In this document: piece by piece, positions 1-8,642 of the stretch | Layout of the letters: each line of letters starts with the position of its first letter | Position numbering within the stretch: the first letter of the stretch is position 1 | Assembly (NCBI RefSeq): GCF_947501905.1 | Contig: NZ_CANMXL010000002.1 | Location: 62,001-126,000, forward strand | Direction of reading: 5' to 3' | DNA from: an uncultured Winogradskyella sp. | GTDB lineage: Bacteria; Bacteroidota; Bacteroidia; Flavobacteriales; Flavobacteriaceae | DNA: 64,000 bases | Notes under the pieces: model-generated | What the model saw: the letters and a program-made list of their open reading frames with translations, nothing else | Database searches by the model: none | Told to the model about the DNA's origin: nothing | Made by a program: the position numbers and the translations under genes

Positions 1-9
1 GTTAGATAA

Positions 10-693
10 CTACCATTTATGATGCATACTCAACTGTAATTGGCCTTTTCCCCAAGTATTGGTTTTTTGATTCATCCAGCCTAATTGAAAACGAATCTTC
101 TCATTTAAAACATATCCAAAACCAAGGTAAGTTCTGTTTCTATCAAATAATTCTACCGTTTGGTTGTTCCCAATATCTTGCTGACCATTGATAAACAATT
201 CGTTATACAATGCTGCATATATTGCTTTAGGTGATAATTCTTTTTTGTTAATAGGAATATTTAAAAATAGATTGTAACGATAACGCGTTCTAAAATCTTG
301 ATTTTCGACAAAACGCTGTTCGTATCTAAAACGATGCGTCAAATAAAAACGACCAAATTTTGAATTAAACAAGGCTTCTTGATAGATACGACTCTCGCTG
401 CTTGTATCATCACTTTCTCCTGGAACTCCAGAAGTAACATTACCATAGCCAAGCGTAAACTTTATATTGGCATTTTTTGGCATATATGTAAACCCAGAAC
501 GTAATAATAATTGTTCCTTATCTCCTAAACCTTGCCAATCGCGATATTGAAAATCACCTTGAATGCCAAATTGACTATTCTTAAACTGATGACTATAAAA
601 GTACATGTACCATGCACCAGTTTGCGATTGGTCTACTTGTGCATTAGATACAAGAAAGCTTATACAAAAAATGAATAGAAATATATATCTCAT
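10..693 (-). CDS. DUF2490 family outer-membrane-like protein
   Basis: The 227-residue product has an N-terminal signal peptide (about residues 1-18, cleavage near SNA/QV). The rest alternates polar and hydrophobic or aromatic residues and ends in tryptophan, as outer membrane beta-barrels do. The pattern (early GAWYMYF, then RYRY and RNRTYLGFGY) matches the DUF2490 family, whose function is unknown. It starts 11 bases after the menA stop on the same strand, so it is probably co-transcribed with menB-menA. A role in quinone synthesis is not implied by the sequence. Family call fairly sure; function unknown. Confidence 0.8.
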   Translation of the reverse strand: MRYIFLFIFCISFLVSNAQVDQSQTGAWYMYFYSHQFKNSQFGIQGDFQYRDWQGLGDKEQLLLRSGFTYMPKNANIKFTLGYGNVTSGVPGESDDTSSESRIYQEALFNSKFGRFYLTHRFRYEQRFVENQDFRTRYRYNLFLNIPINKKELSPKAIYAALYNELFINGQQDIGNNQTVELFDRNRTYLGFGYVLNEKIRFQLGWMNQKTNTWGKGQLQLSMHHKW

Positions 694-704
694 CGATTAT
701 TATT

Positions 705-1610
705 TTAATACAATAAATAGCCTACACCTAATAAAATTGAAAACATAAAAGTTGTCAATGCTAATACTTTAAGCTGACTATCAAAGTCATCAGGAACTTC
801 AGCTTTTTTAATTTTTTTTAAATGAATAACTAAAGGAATAAAACTTAGAAGAAAAATAAAATTATAAGGTTCTACATAATATAATATGCTAAATAATATA
901 GCCGAGAACATAGCGCCAACTATCAAAAAATAATGATATTTCTTAGCCTTTTGCTTTCCTAGTTTTACTGCAAGAGTAATTTTACCAACTTTCTCATCAG
1001 CTTCCAAATCTCTCATATTATTAAGGTTTAGAACTGCTACACTCAATAAACCTAAAGTTGCTGCAGGCAAAAATACAATATGGTCAATGGCTTTTACATT
1101 TAGTAAATATGTACCTAAAACACTTATGAATCCAAAAAATATAAATACAAAAACGTCTCCTAAAGCTCTATAACCATATGGAGAATCTCCCATCGTATAA
1201 TTGATTGCCGCATAAATTGATAGACCTCCAAGAAAAATAATAAGTAATGCGTATAGAAAATACATATGCCCAAAAGCCACATAAACTAGCGAAATTGTGA
1301 GTGCAATGACTATAAGAATATTCTTTTTTATCGCTTCAAACATTTGCTCCGGAGTAATCTCTCCACTTTGTATGGCACGCTGCGGACCTACTCTATCTTC
1401 ATTATCAGTACCTTTAATCCCATCTCCATAATCATTTGCTAGATTAGATAGGATTTGCAAACTTACAGTTGTTAAAAGTGCGAGTATAAATACAAAAACA
1501 TTAAACTTACCATTGTAAGCCGCAAGGCATGTGCCTATGATAATTCCGGAAACTGATAAAGGCAATGTACGCAAACGCATTGCCGAAAGCCATGGCTTAA
1601 TATTATTCAT
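705..1610 (-). CDS. menA: 1,4-dihydroxy-2-naphthoate polyprenyltransferase
   Basis: This 301-residue membrane protein of the UbiA family attaches the polyprenyl tail to 1,4-dihydroxy-2-naphthoate, giving demethylmenaquinone in the inner membrane. The first Asp-rich motif is NDYGDG (residues 59-64) followed by KGTDNEDRVGP. The second is MRDLEADEKVGK near residue 200. About eight or nine hydrophobic helices are visible and the length is normal. The gene starts 15 bases after the menB stop and reads on toward the DUF2490 gene, so menB-menA-DUF2490 is likely one transcript. MenA rather than UbiA is supported by the menB, menD and menF neighbours. Confidence 0.95.
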   Translation of the reverse strand: MNNIKPWLSAMRLRTLPLSVSGIIIGTCLAAYNGKFNVFVFILALLTTVSLQILSNLANDYGDGIKGTDNEDRVGPQRAIQSGEITPEQMFEAIKKNILIVIALTISLVYVAFGHMYFLYALLIIFLGGLSIYAAINYTMGDSPYGYRALGDVFVFIFFGFISVLGTYLLNVKAIDHIVFLPAATLGLLSVAVLNLNNMRDLEADEKVGKITLAVKLGKQKAKKYHYFLIVGAMFSAILFSILYYVEPYNFIFLLSFIPLVIHLKKIKKAEVPDDFDSQLKVLALTTFMFSILLGVGYLLY

Positions 1611-1625
1611 GAATATCGAAACTAT

Positions 1626-2465
1626 TTAGGGAATCCATTTTTTGTCAAAATTTGGTTTACGTTTCTCTAAAAACGCATCTCTACCTTCTTTAGCTTCATC
1701 TGTCATGTATGCTAAACGTGTAGCTTCTCCAGCAAATACTTGTTGCCCAACCATACCATCATCAGTAAGGTTCATTGCAAACTTTAGCATCTTTATAGAT
1801 GTCGGAGATTTAGCTAAAATCTCTTGCGCCCATTCATAAGCAGTATCTTCTAAATCTTTATGAGGTATAACAGCATTAACCATTCCCATCTCATAAGCAT
1901 CTTGAGCAGAATAGTTACGCCCTAAAAAGAAAATCTCTCTAGCTTTCTTTTGCCCAACCATTTTTGCTAAATATGCTGAACCATAGCCGCCATCAAAGCT
2001 TGTTACATCTGCATCTGTTTGTTTAAAAATTGCATGTTCTTTACTCGCTAAAGTTAAATCACAAACAACATGCAAACTATGTCCTCCTCCAACTGCCCAT
2101 CCAGGGACAACAGCAATTACAGCTTTAGGCATAAATCTGATAAGGCGTTGTACTTCTAAAATATTAAGTCTATGGTAACCATCGTCGCCAACATATCCTT
2201 GATGACCTCTCGCCTTTTGATCTCCACCAGAACAAAAACTCCAAATACCATCCTTAGTTGATGGTCCTTCAGCACTAAGTAAGACAACGCCTATATTGAC
2301 ATCTTCATTTGCATCATAGAAAGCATCATAAAGTTCTGAAGTTGTTTTTGGTCTGAATGCATTTCTAATATTTGGCCTATTAAATGCTATACGTGCTACA
2401 CCATTACATTTTTTATAAGTAATGTCTTCGTATTCTTTAGCAACGACCCATTTTATATCACTCAT
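1626..2465 (-). CDS. menB: 1,4-dihydroxy-2-naphthoyl-CoA synthase
   Basis: Crotonase-fold enzyme that cyclises o-succinylbenzoyl-CoA to 1,4-dihydroxy-2-naphthoyl-CoA. Visible features are the oxyanion-hole region FCSGGDQKARG, the PGWAVGGGHSLH turn typical of MenB, and a C-terminal EGRDAFLEKRKPNF. I place the start at the ATG at 2465 (MSDIKWVVAKEYEDI, 279 residues). A longer frame begins with TTG at 2486, but that codon touches the predicted -7 promoter element at 2488-2495 and would leave no leader. First gene of the menB-menA-DUF2490 run. Confidence 0.96.
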   Translation of the reverse strand: MSDIKWVVAKEYEDITYKKCNGVARIAFNRPNIRNAFRPKTTSELYDAFYDANEDVNIGVVLLSAEGPSTKDGIWSFCSGGDQKARGHQGYVGDDGYHRLNILEVQRLIRFMPKAVIAVVPGWAVGGGHSLHVVCDLTLASKEHAIFKQTDADVTSFDGGYGSAYLAKMVGQKKAREIFFLGRNYSAQDAYEMGMVNAVIPHKDLEDTAYEWAQEILAKSPTSIKMLKFAMNLTDDGMVGQQVFAGEATRLAYMTDEAKEGRDAFLEKRKPNFDKKWIP

Positions 2466-2487
2466 TAAATATTCATTCTTTAGCAAA

Positions 2488-2495
2488 CAAAAATA
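2488..2495 (-). promoter_or_regulatory. -7 promoter element of menB
   Basis: On the minus strand the bases read TATTTTTG, matching the Bacteroidota -7 consensus TAnnTTTG. It lies 22 bases upstream of the chosen menB ATG (2465), a normal leader length. No clear -33 TTTG is obvious. Confidence 0.55.
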
Positions 2496-2735
2496 CGGAT
2501 AAATTCTATTTCTAATTCTATGATTAATTTACAAAAAGAGCAACATTTTGTTTAAGATTAAAATCTACTTTATTCAACGAAAACGTTGTAATTAAAATTA
2601 ACTCAAATCACTATTAATCAACTATTTAAATTATCTGTAACAATTCATATATTTTTTTATTTAATTCTAACATAAGTTAAACAAAGCTTGAAGTTTTAGT
2701 ACCTGATACGTTAAAGTCAAAAAAAGCCATGTTAA

Positions 2736-2753
2736 TACTATGCTTGCATAGTA
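2736..2753. promoter_or_regulatory. 18-bp palindromic operator candidate
   Basis: TACTATGCTTGCATAGTA has 8-bp perfect arms around a TT centre. It overlaps the first two bases of the -7 element of the downstream gene, a position where a bound repressor would block RNA polymerase. A near-identical 18-bp palindrome lies at 17453-17470 in front of the nitronate monooxygenase-like gene. The symmetry suits a dimeric winged-helix regulator (for example MarR type), but the regulator is not identified. Confidence 0.6.
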
Positions 2754-2759
2754 CTTTTG
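2752..2759 (+). promoter_or_regulatory. -7 promoter element of the gene at 2780
   Basis: TACTTTTG fits the Bacteroidota -7 consensus TAnnTTTG and lies 20 bases upstream of the ATG at 2780. Its first two bases belong to the palindrome at 2736-2753. Confidence 0.6.
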
Positions 2760-2779
2760 CACTCTGTTAAACAAGAAAT

Positions 2780-3178
2780 ATGTCGATAACTGAATACAAA
2801 AATACGCTAGAACTCATTGATTATAAGGAAGTAAAAATTGGAAAGCTGTACTTTTTTAATAATTATGTTGTTGGTGAATTTAATGAAGGTATACATATAG
2901 ATTTTGAGACATTTGCGGAATCAACAGAAAAAATACTTAGCTATTTTGGTAGTAATGATTTTGGTTTTATAGCAAATAGAACAAATTCTTACTCAATTGA
3001 TTTAAATGATGCAAATCGCTTTAACAAGAGCTTTCCAAATCTTAAGGCCTATGCTGTAGTATGCGATACTCTGTTTGGAAAAGGTGTATTTGAAGTTGAA
3101 AACCAGTTCTTTAAGTTTAACCGACAAATATTTAAAAATCTAGAAGAAGCAATAACTTGGGTTGAAGAAACGATATAA
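2780..3178 (+). CDS. Hypothetical protein, STAS/SpoIIAA-like
   Basis: A 132-residue cytoplasmic protein with no signal peptide or membrane segment. The alternating strand-helix pattern (GKLYFFNNYVVGEF, then a helix at FETFAESTEKILSYFG, strand FGFIANR, helix, strand AYAVVCD) and the C-terminal FKNLEEAITWVEE resemble small SpoIIAA-like/STAS proteins. No catalytic motif is visible and I do not recognise a named family with certainty. It has its own promoter with an overlapping 18-bp palindrome, so it is probably regulated. It converges with the CvfB-like gene, leaving only 5 bases between the stops. Confidence 0.7.
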   Translation: MSITEYKNTLELIDYKEVKIGKLYFFNNYVVGEFNEGIHIDFETFAESTEKILSYFGSNDFGFIANRTNSYSIDLNDANRFNKSFPNLKAYAVVCDTLFGKGVFEVENQFFKFNRQIFKNLEEAITWVEETI

Positions 3179-3183
3179 AGCAT

Positions 3184-4014
3184 CTATTTCAAATAGATAC
3201 CGTTCTCTTTGATTTCAATTTTTCTTGCTTTATATAATGAGCCAACAGCTTTTTTAAAGTTCTTTTTACTCATTTGCAGCATATCCTTTATATCATCAGG
3301 TGCAGATTTATCATTTAATGGCAGATAACCCCCATTATCCCCCAATTCTGTCAAGATAAACTGCGCATTGGGCTCTATATTACGATACCCGATTTGACTC
3401 AGAGAAATATCTAACTTATTTCCAGGTCTTATTTTTTTGATAGTGCCCTTTAACCTGTCTCCAACGCTTAGGTCTTTAAAGATTTCATCTTTAAAGACTA
3501 AGCCAAGGTGACGTTTATTTACAATCACATTCATTCCAATATCCGAAGGATGTGACACAATTAAATCTACTTCTTCATAGCGTTCTACAGTTAGCTCTTT
3601 ATTATCAAGAAAGTGATTGGTTTTACTAGAAGCCACAAGACGCCCTGATTCTTCATCTAAATAACAATGCACAAGGTACCATCCTCCTGCTTTCATTTTA
3701 AAAGCTTGTTCTTTAAATGGGCAGAATAACTCTTTAACTAAACCCCAATCCAAAAAAGCACCAAATTTTGTGACTTGATTACAACGTAGCAAAGCAAAAT
3801 CACCTCTCTTAATATATGGTTTATCAGTAATTGCTACTGGTCTTTCTTCATTATCTAAATAAGCAAAAACTTCAATCTGATCTCCTATTTCAAAAGATTC
3901 AGGTACATATCTATTTGGTAATAAGATTTCGTTCTCTTCATTATCTCCTAAGAAGAGTCCTGGCTCTGTATCTCTTAAAATTGTAAGTGTATTGTATTCG
4001 CCTATCTGTATCAT
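3184..4014 (-). CDS. CvfB-family S1 RNA-binding protein
   Basis: The 276-residue protein has the CvfB/YitL layout. S1-like OB folds sit at about residues 1-65, 68-130 (with GAFLDWGLVKELFCPF) and 145-215 (VGDRLKGTIKKIRPGNKLDISL). A C-terminal winged helix follows at about 220-276 (SKKNFKKAVGSLYKARKI). CvfB proteins bind RNA and affect virulence and translation in Firmicutes; the role in Bacteroidota is not established. The ATG at 4014 lies only four bases after a -7 element, so the mRNA may be leaderless or nearly so. Confidence 0.85.
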   Translation of the reverse strand: MIQIGEYNTLTILRDTEPGLFLGDNEENEILLPNRYVPESFEIGDQIEVFAYLDNEERPVAITDKPYIKRGDFALLRCNQVTKFGAFLDWGLVKELFCPFKEQAFKMKAGGWYLVHCYLDEESGRLVASSKTNHFLDNKELTVERYEEVDLIVSHPSDIGMNVIVNKRHLGLVFKDEIFKDLSVGDRLKGTIKKIRPGNKLDISLSQIGYRNIEPNAQFILTELGDNGGYLPLNDKSAPDDIKDMLQMSKKNFKKAVGSLYKARKIEIKENGIYLK

Positions 4015-4018
4015 AGTG

Positions 4019-4026
4019 CAAAGGTA
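4019..4026 (-). promoter_or_regulatory. -7 promoter element of the CvfB-like gene
   Basis: Minus strand TACCTTTG matches TAnnTTTG. Only four bases separate its last G from the ATG at 4014, which implies almost no 5' untranslated leader. Confidence 0.55.
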
Positions 4027-4111
4027 AATAAAGTTAGAAGTTTAAGGTTCTAAGTTCTAAGTTTAATTCCTCATAAATATTATGAGATGCTGAAATAAAT
4101 TCAGCACAAAG

Positions 4112-4149
4112 AAAAAGCGCTAGTATTCTGTAGTAGAATTATAGCGCTT
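4112..4149 (-). terminator. Rho-independent terminator after the DUF2853 gene
   Basis: AAGCGCTA (4115-4122) pairs with TAGCGCTT (4142-4149), and an inner ATTCT/AGAAT stem extends the hairpin. On the minus strand it ends in a T run (complement of 4112-4116). It lies 30 bases beyond the DUF2853 stop. Confidence 0.75.
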
Positions 4150-4178
4150 ACTTTATTTGAAACATCTTATCCTAGTAC

Positions 4179-4517
4179 CTAGTAAACAGATTCTTTTTTA
4201 AAGTGCTTCGTCAACATATAATATATTACTGCTCTATACTTGTTACGGTTTGAGCGTCCATAAGTTTCAATAACACTATCAATAGCCTTATCTAAATCTG
4301 CTCCATCGCTCAATCCTAGTTTTTTAATTAAGAAGTTATTTTTTACTGTTGCCAATTCTTTTTCATCTGAACCTGAAACTGTAGCAGCATCTGCATTGTA
4401 AATTGATGGCCCCAAACCAATAGTAACCTTAGTTAGTAGGTCCATATCTGGATTCATACCACATTTATCTTTTAAATCTGCAGCATATTTTGCAATAAGG
4501 TCGTCTCTTTTACTCAT
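4179..4517 (-). CDS. DUF2853 family protein
   Basis: This 112-residue, soluble, mostly helical protein opens with SKRDDLIAKYAADLKDKCG and ends with KYRAVIYYMLTKHFKKES, the pattern of DUF2853. Structures of this family exist but no function is assigned. It is followed by a good terminator at 4112-4149. The gene lies about 100 bases upstream of the menD stop, on the same strand, so it may be read from the men transcript or from its own promoter. Family call sure; function unknown. Confidence 0.88.
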   Translation of the reverse strand: MSKRDDLIAKYAADLKDKCGMNPDMDLLTKVTIGLGPSIYNADAATVSGSDEKELATVKNNFLIKKLGLSDGADLDKAIDSVIETYGRSNRNKYRAVIYYMLTKHFKKESVY

Positions 4518-4613
4518 TATTATAGTTTTTTTAGATTAATACACTTGAACATTTTAAAGATAGTGAAATTTACTATTCAAATTAAAAAGACTAATAAGTT
4601 ATTAAGAATTTTA

Positions 4614-6374
4614 CTACTTAATAAATTCAAAATAGCTAATTAAAATCTCATCATTAATTTGAGAAGGTGTGAAAATTTCTAACAGTTTTGGTTGATTTGA
4701 AACCTCATAAAATGTTTTTAAAGTATTAGTTAAAGCTAATTCTTCATCAACTGCGATATATTCAAAACCATACATTTTAGATAAGTTCGAAGCATTAAGA
4801 TGATGCTTAGTTTCGAAGAAAGTATCAAAGTTTTCGGTATTCTTATGGCCTGGCAAAATTCTAAAAATCCCACCTCCAGAATTATTAATAACTATAATTC
4901 TAAAGTTATTAGAAATGTAGTTATTCCAAAGCGCATTACTATCATAGAAAAAGCTTAAATCACCAGTAATAAAAGTCACTCTCTCTTCTGAAGCTAAAGC
5001 TGCCCCAATAGCTGTACTTGTACTACCATCAATACCACTTGTACCTCTATTACAAAATACGGTTACACTATTTTTAAGTTGAAACAATTGCGTATATCGT
5101 ATTGCCGAGCTGTTACCAACTTGAAGTTGGCTATTATCTGGAATACTTTTTAAGAGTTTATCAAAAACTATAAAGTCTGAAAAAGAAATGGTTTCTAAGT
5201 ATTTATCGTGCTTATCTCGACGCTTTTGCCTAATCGATAACCAATACGTTTTATATTTGCTTTTTAAATTACCATTAACACCAGATAGAAAAACATCAAA
5301 AAATGTATTAGGCCTTAATTTAATGTGCCTGTCTAAAATGAAGAAAGTATCATTTGCATTATACTCATCAATATGCCAATGGTATTTCGGCTTATAACCT
5401 CTGAGGAAACGCTTTACCTTTTTTGACACTATTAAACCTCCAAGAGTTAATAACACATCTGGTTGAAGCATCTTAAAGCCTTCCTCATCAAGTGGCGCTA
5501 TAAGTTTGTCTATACTAGGAAATATATCCTTATGATGAAGGTTTGATGTGGTTTCTGTCATGATAATAACACTATCATCTTTTGACAATTCATTTAACCA
5601 CTTCGCTTCTATTGAATTTGGTTGTAATACACCAACCAAGATTAGTTTTTTGCTAGAATTACTCCAGATTTCAGCACATTCTTCTATTTCAATGGCATTA
5701 ATACTTTCTTTAGTATTTGGTAACTTAAAAGGTATTGGACTAATGGTTAACTCATCAACCCTTTTGTATAAAGGCTCATCAAAAGGCACATTAATATGCA
5801 CTGGTCCAGAATTTATAACTGCACTATGCAATGCTTGATGAATTTCTGTTTCGTTTTGAGATTGAATACCATTTTGAAGTCCTAAAAGTTTCTCAAACTT
5901 ATTTTCCAAGTTTTTAAAAATTGGCACCTCATCCTTTGGTTGTTTTTGAGTTTCTTCTCTTAAATCAAGCTTTAGGTTAGCACTGTAAAACACATGTTCA
6001 CCGTAGACATTTTTTTGCTTAATAGTTTGCCCATCTCCAATATCTACTAAATGTTTTGGTCTGTCCGCGGATATAACCACAATCGGAATACGACTATAAT
6101 ACGCTTCTGAAACTGCTGGGTAATAATTTAAAAGTGCACTTCCTGAAGTACAAATGACTGCAGTAGGTTCTTGCGTTTGTTGTGCAATTCCTAATGCAAA
6201 AAAAGCTGCACAGCGTTCGTCTACAATGCTATAGCACTCAAAAAAATCATCATGAGTAAAACCAATAGTTAAAGGCGCATTACGACTTCCTGGAGATATA
6301 ATAATATGCTTGATATTATGCGTTTTGCATAATGTCACAACCGTTTGTGCTAAAGGAATTTTAGAGTATTGCAT
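4614..6374 (-). CDS. menD: 2-succinyl-5-enolpyruvyl-6-hydroxy-3-cyclohexene-1-carboxylate synthase
   Basis: Thiamine diphosphate enzyme that joins isochorismate and 2-oxoglutarate in menaquinone synthesis. The N-terminal MenD signature SPGSRNAPLT is present near residue 28, with ISADRPKHLVDIGDGQTI after it. The C-terminal cofactor-binding motif is GDLSFFYDSNALWNN. I use the ATG at 6374 (586 residues); the preceding TTG at 6377 is a less likely start. A -7 element lies 8 bases upstream of the ATG, so menD can be transcribed separately from menF with a very short leader. Confidence 0.96.
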   Translation of the reverse strand: MQYSKIPLAQTVVTLCKTHNIKHIIISPGSRNAPLTIGFTHDDFFECYSIVDERCAAFFALGIAQQTQEPTAVICTSGSALLNYYPAVSEAYYSRIPIVVISADRPKHLVDIGDGQTIKQKNVYGEHVFYSANLKLDLREETQKQPKDEVPIFKNLENKFEKLLGLQNGIQSQNETEIHQALHSAVINSGPVHINVPFDEPLYKRVDELTISPIPFKLPNTKESINAIEIEECAEIWSNSSKKLILVGVLQPNSIEAKWLNELSKDDSVIIMTETTSNLHHKDIFPSIDKLIAPLDEEGFKMLQPDVLLTLGGLIVSKKVKRFLRGYKPKYHWHIDEYNANDTFFILDRHIKLRPNTFFDVFLSGVNGNLKSKYKTYWLSIRQKRRDKHDKYLETISFSDFIVFDKLLKSIPDNSQLQVGNSSAIRYTQLFQLKNSVTVFCNRGTSGIDGSTSTAIGAALASEERVTFITGDLSFFYDSNALWNNYISNNFRIIVINNSGGGIFRILPGHKNTENFDTFFETKHHLNASNLSKMYGFEYIAVDEELALTNTLKTFYEVSNQPKLLEIFTPSQINDEILISYFEFIK

Positions 6375-6381
6375 CAATACG

Positions 6382-6389
6382 CAAAGATA
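6382..6389 (-). promoter_or_regulatory. -7 promoter element of menD
   Basis: Minus strand TATCTTTG matches TAnnTTTG. Seven bases separate it from the ATG at 6374, so any leader is very short. It lies in the 33-base gap between menF and menD. Confidence 0.5.
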
Positions 6390-6407
6390 AACAATTTCTA
6401 GGTGGAC

Positions 6408-7523
6408 TTATCTCAAAATACGACCAATAGTTTTTGCTTTATTTTGAGTTTCTTCCCATTCGTTTTCTGCAATTGAACCTTGTGTAATACCACCACCAAC
6501 ATAAATAATGGCCTTATCGTCTTTTATTTGCATACAGCGTAGGTTTACATAAAAGTTAGACTGTTTTTTGACAATACTATAAGCATTATTCTCAACGTTC
6601 TTTCTATTGGGATTGCGGGTTTTAGAAAACTGAAGATTTAATTCACCTAAGAAGCCTGTATAAAATTCACGATTATAATATTCATTATCGAGAATAAATT
6701 GTTTTGAGTCTTCTTTAGGGAAGCCACAAACCGCTGGTGTGGGATGCAAAGCTTCAATGATAGACTTTAATTCGGTTTCTTTAGAAACACGACTAATCAA
6801 TCGTGACTTTAAATGCCAAAGATTACCAGCCCTGATGGTTTCAACTTCAGAAATATTAGTATTCTCTGTGTAATCTGTAATCTGTTGTGCTAAATAATCC
6901 GTTACAATCTGTTGCTCCTTTAACTCTTTTTCTGTCCAATTTGGATTTCTATTTGGGTTATAAGCTTGCGTGCCTGCTAAAGAAATGGTGGTCAATTGTT
7001 GACCTTCTATCTTAAATAACAATTCTGGTGTGGCGCCTAACCACAAGCCTACTTTTGGATGATACCAACAATAGACCATTGCATTTTTGTAGGTATTGAA
7101 TAAGCGTTTAAAAATAGAAATAGGATGTTCTGCAACTGGGCGTTCTTCAAAACGTGAGAGAACCACTTTTTCAAGCTCACCATTGGTAATGGAATCGATT
7201 CCTTTAGTAACTAAATTGATGTGTTCTCTTTTTCCTTCGGAACTAAGCTTAAACTCAGTTTTAGACTTTTCATCAAGTTGTAAATTATCAATCTCTAAAA
7301 CATGATGACTACATTCACTTTGCGGTAAAACAATGGCTGACTGATTTAAGTCAAAAGGAGAAAATACAAAACCACTTTCTTTAAATGTATTTGTTGAATG
7401 GAGAATGTCATCATTTTGTAACCAGCATTTAATGATAGAATTTATAGGCCTACTATAGACCACAAAAGGTAATTTGTTATCGTATTGCTGTTCTAAATTT
7501 CGAAAAAAAATGTCTTCGTTCAT
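6408..7523 (-). CDS. menF: Isochorismate synthase
   Basis: A 371-residue chorismate-binding enzyme that isomerises chorismate to isochorismate, the first committed step of menaquinone synthesis. The C-terminal half carries the family features: LVTKGIDSITNGELEKVVLSR, LLFKIEGQQLTTISLAGTQ, the HLKSRL region, LHPTPAVCGFP, and the closing GGGITQGSIAENEWEE. Its ATG directly follows the menI stop codon (TAAATG), so the two are translationally close. EntC (siderophore) function is possible from sequence alone, but the menD and menI neighbours favour MenF. Confidence 0.92.
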   Translation of the reverse strand: MNEDIFFRNLEQQYDNKLPFVVYSRPINSIIKCWLQNDDILHSTNTFKESGFVFSPFDLNQSAIVLPQSECSHHVLEIDNLQLDEKSKTEFKLSSEGKREHINLVTKGIDSITNGELEKVVLSRFEERPVAEHPISIFKRLFNTYKNAMVYCWYHPKVGLWLGATPELLFKIEGQQLTTISLAGTQAYNPNRNPNWTEKELKEQQIVTDYLAQQITDYTENTNISEVETIRAGNLWHLKSRLISRVSKETELKSIIEALHPTPAVCGFPKEDSKQFILDNEYYNREFYTGFLGELNLQFSKTRNPNRKNVENNAYSIVKKQSNFYVNLRCMQIKDDKAIIYVGGGITQGSIAENEWEETQNKAKTIGRILR

Positions 7524-7949
7524 TTACTTTTTCTTAGGCAAAGTAATCGTTGATAAACGACAAATAGACACCAAATTATCGTTCTCATCAGTCACGCGAA
7601 TATCTATGAGTTGCGTTGTACGTCCACGATGCAAAAAAGAGGCTTTTGCATATATATAGCCTTCTGTTACACTTTTTAAATGGTTTGCAGTAATCTCTAA
7701 TCCACGAACAAAAAACGCTTCAGTATCAATAAAAATATGAGACGCAAAACTCCCCACGCTTTCTGCTAAAGCAGCAGTAGCACCTCCATGTAATACGCCA
7801 TCTGGCTGATGCACTTTAGATGTTACAGGCATACGTGCCGTTAGAGTTTCCTCGGTAAAATCTACAATTTCAATCTCTAAGGTTTCCATTAACGTATTTT
7901 TACTTGCTGCATTTGCCTTTTTGAGTAATTCGTCTTTAGATATTTGCAT
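7524..7949 (-). CDS. menI: Hotdog thioesterase, probable 1,4-dihydroxy-2-naphthoyl-CoA hydrolase
   Basis: PaaI/YdiI-type hotdog thioesterase of 141 residues. The motif GVLHGGATAALAESVGS corresponds to the HGG...E active-site segment of MenI/YdiI, with Glu as the likely catalytic residue, and GLEITANHLKS follows as in that family. MenI releases 1,4-dihydroxy-2-naphthoate from CoA, the step between MenB and MenA. I chose the ATG at 7949: the frame runs to a TTG at 7997, but that codon lies upstream of the -7 element at 7978-7985. First gene of menI-menF. Confidence 0.85.
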   Translation of the reverse strand: MQISKDELLKKANAASKNTLMETLEIEIVDFTEETLTARMPVTSKVHQPDGVLHGGATAALAESVGSFASHIFIDTEAFFVRGLEITANHLKSVTEGYIYAKASFLHRGRTTQLIDIRVTDENDNLVSICRLSTITLPKKK

Positions 7950-7977
7950 AGTTATGCCTACTTTTAATGTCGGAAAG

Positions 7978-7985
7978 CAAAAATA
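7978..7985 (-). promoter_or_regulatory. -7 promoter element of menI-menF
   Basis: Minus strand TATTTTTG matches TAnnTTTG and lies 28 bases upstream of the menI ATG at 7949. It rules out the longer TTG start at 7997. Confidence 0.55.
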
Positions 7986-8003
7986 CTGAAAGTCCAAAGA
8001 ATA

Positions 8004-8642
8004 ATGAATTCAACCGAAAAAGAAATTACATACACCACTACCAACTCTTATACTACCCTAAATACACTGACCGATAACACAAAAAATATCTGGTTAGTTT
8101 GTCATGGCATGGGTTATTTAAGTAAATACTTTTTAAAGTATTTTAAAGACTTAAACCCTGCAGAAAACTACATCATTGCTCCACAAGCGCCAAGCAAGTA
8201 TTATATACAGCCTAAGATGCATGTAGGTGCTAATTGGCTAACTAGAGATAATACTCATGCTGGGATGCAAAACATATTGAATTATCTAGATACTGTTATG
8301 GAAGCAGAAGCGATTCCAGAAGATAAAAATCTTATCATTTTTGGATACTCTCAAGGCGTGAGTATTGCGACCCGATTTGCAGTTAAGCGTAAACTACAAC
8401 CAACTCAATTGGTATTACATTCTGGAGGAATTCCTGTAGAATTAACAGCCAAAGATTTTGAATACCTGTCTGATAATACTAAAGTGAAATTAATTTACGG
8501 TACTCAAGACCAGTATTTAGATGAAGCCAGAATTGAAATTGAGCGCCAACGCGCTCATGAACTATTTGGTAACCGATTAGAAGTATTGCCTTTTGATGGT
8601 AAACATATAGTTAATGTAGATTATATAAATGCTTTGGTATGA
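8004..8642 (+). CDS. Alpha/beta hydrolase, phospholipase/carboxylesterase type
   Basis: The 212-residue cytoplasmic hydrolase has the nucleophile elbow GYSQGVS (Ser in GxSxG, about residue 115). A probable acid Asp lies in YGTQDQYL and a catalytic His in FDGKHIV. The early HGMGYLSKYF segment is where the oxyanion hole would lie. The size and order fit the carboxylesterase/phospholipase family related to acyl-protein thioesterases, but the substrate is unknown. It is divergent from menI and its last four bases overlap the start of the GNAT gene (ATGA). Confidence 0.82.
   Translation: MNSTEKEITYTTTNSYTTLNTLTDNTKNIWLVCHGMGYLSKYFLKYFKDLNPAENYIIAPQAPSKYYIQPKMHVGANWLTRDNTHAGMQNILNYLDTVMEAEAIPEDKNLIIFGYSQGVSIATRFAVKRKLQPTQLVLHSGGIPVELTAKDFEYLSDNTKVKLIYGTQDQYLDEARIEIERQRAHELFGNRLEVLPFDGKHIVNVDYINALV

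Larger units (their letters stand above)
2466..2779. other. Divergent intergenic region, menB / STAS-like gene
   Basis: About 310 bases without a gene between two divergent genes. It holds the menB -7 element at its left end, and an 18-bp palindrome plus a -7 element at its right end. The AT-rich middle (about 2500-2730) shows no open frame, strong hairpin or RNA motif that I can recognise. Confidence 0.6.

Noticed and set aside
3182..3198. Palindrome ATCTATTTCAAATAGAT at the convergent gene ends
   Set aside because: Weak AT-only stem within coding sequence and without a T run; it may help termination but cannot be called a terminator.
4033..4066. Short tandem-like run of TTCTAAG/AAGTTT units
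   Set aside because: Imperfect and very short; it is consistent with AT-rich intergenic DNA and has no clear structure.
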